Source: JALOPX01 sp041309605
GTDB taxonomy: Bacteria > Krumholzibacteriota > Krumholzibacteriia > Krumholzibacteriales > Krumholzibacteriaceae
DNA length: 21,577 nucleotides
Reading direction: 5' to 3'
Assembly (NCBI GenBank): GCA_041309605.1
Contig: JBFYZH010000094.1
Location: 1-21,577 of the forward strand
Part shown: in pieces, positions 20,753 through 21,577 of the stretch
Numbering within the stretch: position 1 is the first letter of the stretch
How the letters are laid out: every line of letters begins with the position of its first letter
Position numbers and translations under genes: made by a program
Notes under the pieces: model-generated
The model's input: only the letters and a program-made list of their open reading frames with translations
Databases searched by the model: none
What the model was told of the DNA's origin: nothing

Positions 20753-21577
20753 GTGAGCGGTATAACCATGAGGACGGGGATCTTCGGCGGCGGGAAGGAA
20801 GATTATCCTTTTCTTCTCGCCTGCATGCTGCTTCTGATGATATTGCTTCTTCCGCTCAGGGGGGCGATGACCGACGACACGTATATCCACATGCAGTACG
20901 CGCGCAATCTCGCCGAAACGGGAGAGCTGTCCTTCAACAGGGGCGATCGCGCATACGGCGCCACCAGCCCCCTGTGGGTCTTTCTGCTCGCCGCCGCCAG
21001 CAGGCTCGGCGGCGATCTGGCGGTCTGGAGCGGGATTCTCTCCCGGTTCTTCGCCTTCGCCTCGGTCCTGCTTGTGTACCGCCTGGCAAAGTCCATCGAC
21101 GGGCGCAGGACCACGGCCTTCGCGGCCGGCATCATGATGGCGTCGGAGGCATGGTTTGTCAGGTGGAGCTGCGTAGGGATGGAGACCTCGTTTGCGGTCT
21201 TCATGGTCGTTGCCGCTTTTTCCGCGTCGATGAAAGCGGGGAAGTCGCGCGCGCACTCGGCCTTTTTCGGTTTTGTTCTGTTCCTTGCCTGCCTTGCGAG
21301 GCCCGAGACGATACTTTTCGCGGCACTGGCGCTTTTCTCTTTTCTCGTCGTCCGCTCCGGCATTCCCGCCGGTAAAAGATTCGTCTGGGCGCTGGTCTTC
21401 GTACCCCTGCTTGCCGCCTGGCTCGCGGTAATCAGATCTTACACGGGAACTTTTTTCCCGCTGACAGCCGGCGCCAAACAGGGCGAGATAGCCCTCTCCG
21501 CCGCGCTTTTCGGAAGGGCCGCAGTGCCTATCAGGATACTCGGAGCCACGGTCGCGTTTCCGATGCTCGCGTTCATC
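20753..21577 (+). CDS. GT-C glycosyltransferase (PMT/ArnT-like), 3'-truncated by window end
   Basis: The frame stays open for 275 codons to the last base of the window. A helix at about residues 20-35 is followed by an outer loop with MTDDTYIHMQYARNL and then GATSPLW. An acidic pair in the first outer loop and a distal S-P-L-W are typical of GT-C enzymes that use polyprenyl-phosphate sugars. Further hydrophobic helices follow, with the motif ARPETILF. It probably transfers a sugar on the periplasmic side to glycan or protein. The start is uncertain: GTG 20753 has GAGGA 4 bases upstream, while ATG 20768 (15 bases later) is preceded by GGGTGAG at a longer distance. Both lie before the first helix. 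It is the fourth GT-C-type gene in the window and begins 14 bases after the preceding stop. Confidence 0.8.
   Translation, partial: MSGITMRTGIFGGGKEDYPFLLACMLLLMILLLPLRGAMTDDTYIHMQYARNLAETGELSFNRGDRAYGATSPLWVFLLAAASRLGGDLAVWSGILSRFFAFASVLLVYRLAKSIDGRRTTAFAAGIMMASEAWFVRWSCVGMETSFAVFMVVAAFSASMKAGKSRAHSAFFGFVLFLACLARPETILFAALALFSFLVVRSGIPAGKRFVWALVFVPLLAAWLAVIRSYTGTFFPLTAGAKQGEIALSAALFGRAAVPIRILGATVAFPMLAFI

Noticed and set aside
1..21577. tRNA, rRNA, CRISPR array, insertion sequence, attachment site
   Set aside because: Nothing with a cloverleaf, regularly spaced repeats, a transposase or integrase frame, or flanking direct repeats was noticed. The window is almost wholly coding on one strand.

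Overview
The window is the interior of a bacterial surface-glycan or glycoprotein biosynthesis locus. Fourteen protein-coding genes all lie on the + strand and are packed head to tail, many overlapping by 1-30 bases. There are no RNA genes, CRISPR arrays, transposases or integrases that I can see. The first 16 bases are not biological: they match the 3' end of the Illumina TruSeq adapter, so the contig is cut inside the first gene. The last gene also runs off the window.

Organism: GC is moderately high (roughly 57-60% by eye). Arginine is often AGG, and start codons are very often TTG or GTG. DUF2723-type GT-C proteins, a YfhO-like protein and a secreted beta-propeller with a C-terminal 'PNP...GIY/VKI' sorting-like (FlgD/T9SS-type) domain together suggest a Gram-negative member of the Fibrobacteres-Chlorobi-Bacteroidetes (FCB) superphylum or an allied candidate phylum, assembled from a metagenome. 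A finer assignment cannot be made from the sequence alone.

Layout: 17-3896 holds two tandem DUF2723 GT-C/TPR paralogues, the first truncated, separated by 171 bp with a strong hairpin and a possible promoter. 3893-7850 holds an NAD-sugar epimerase, a GtrB/ArnC-like polyprenyl-phosphate sugar synthase with two membrane segments, a GT4 and a rhamnosyltransferase-type GT2. A 96-bp gap (7851-7946) carries two overlapping sigma70-like promoters. 7947-13212 holds a YfhO-like GT-C, a DPM1-like polyprenyl-phosphate mannose synthase, and a fusion of a GT2 to a WbaP/WcaJ-like phosphoglycosyltransferase whose catalytic Asp-Glu pair is missing. 13209-15539 holds the exported beta-propeller. 15539-20739 holds a CapD/PglF-like 4,6-dehydratase without membrane segments, a FemAB/GNAT-like acyltransferase, a Wzx-like flippase and a second GT4. 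20753 onward is another GT-C glycosyltransferase, partial.

How they may work together (inference): the epimerase and dehydratase supply nucleotide sugars. The GT4/GT2 enzymes build a lipid-linked glycan, the acyltransferase may decorate it, and the Wzx protein flips it. The two polyprenyl-phosphate-sugar synthases supply lipid-linked monosaccharides to up to four GT-C enzymes, which act on the outer face of the inner membrane on glycan or protein. The propeller is the one obvious exported non-enzymatic partner. Its architecture resembles PorZ, the A-LPS-binding T9SS component, which makes it the most interesting member of the locus.
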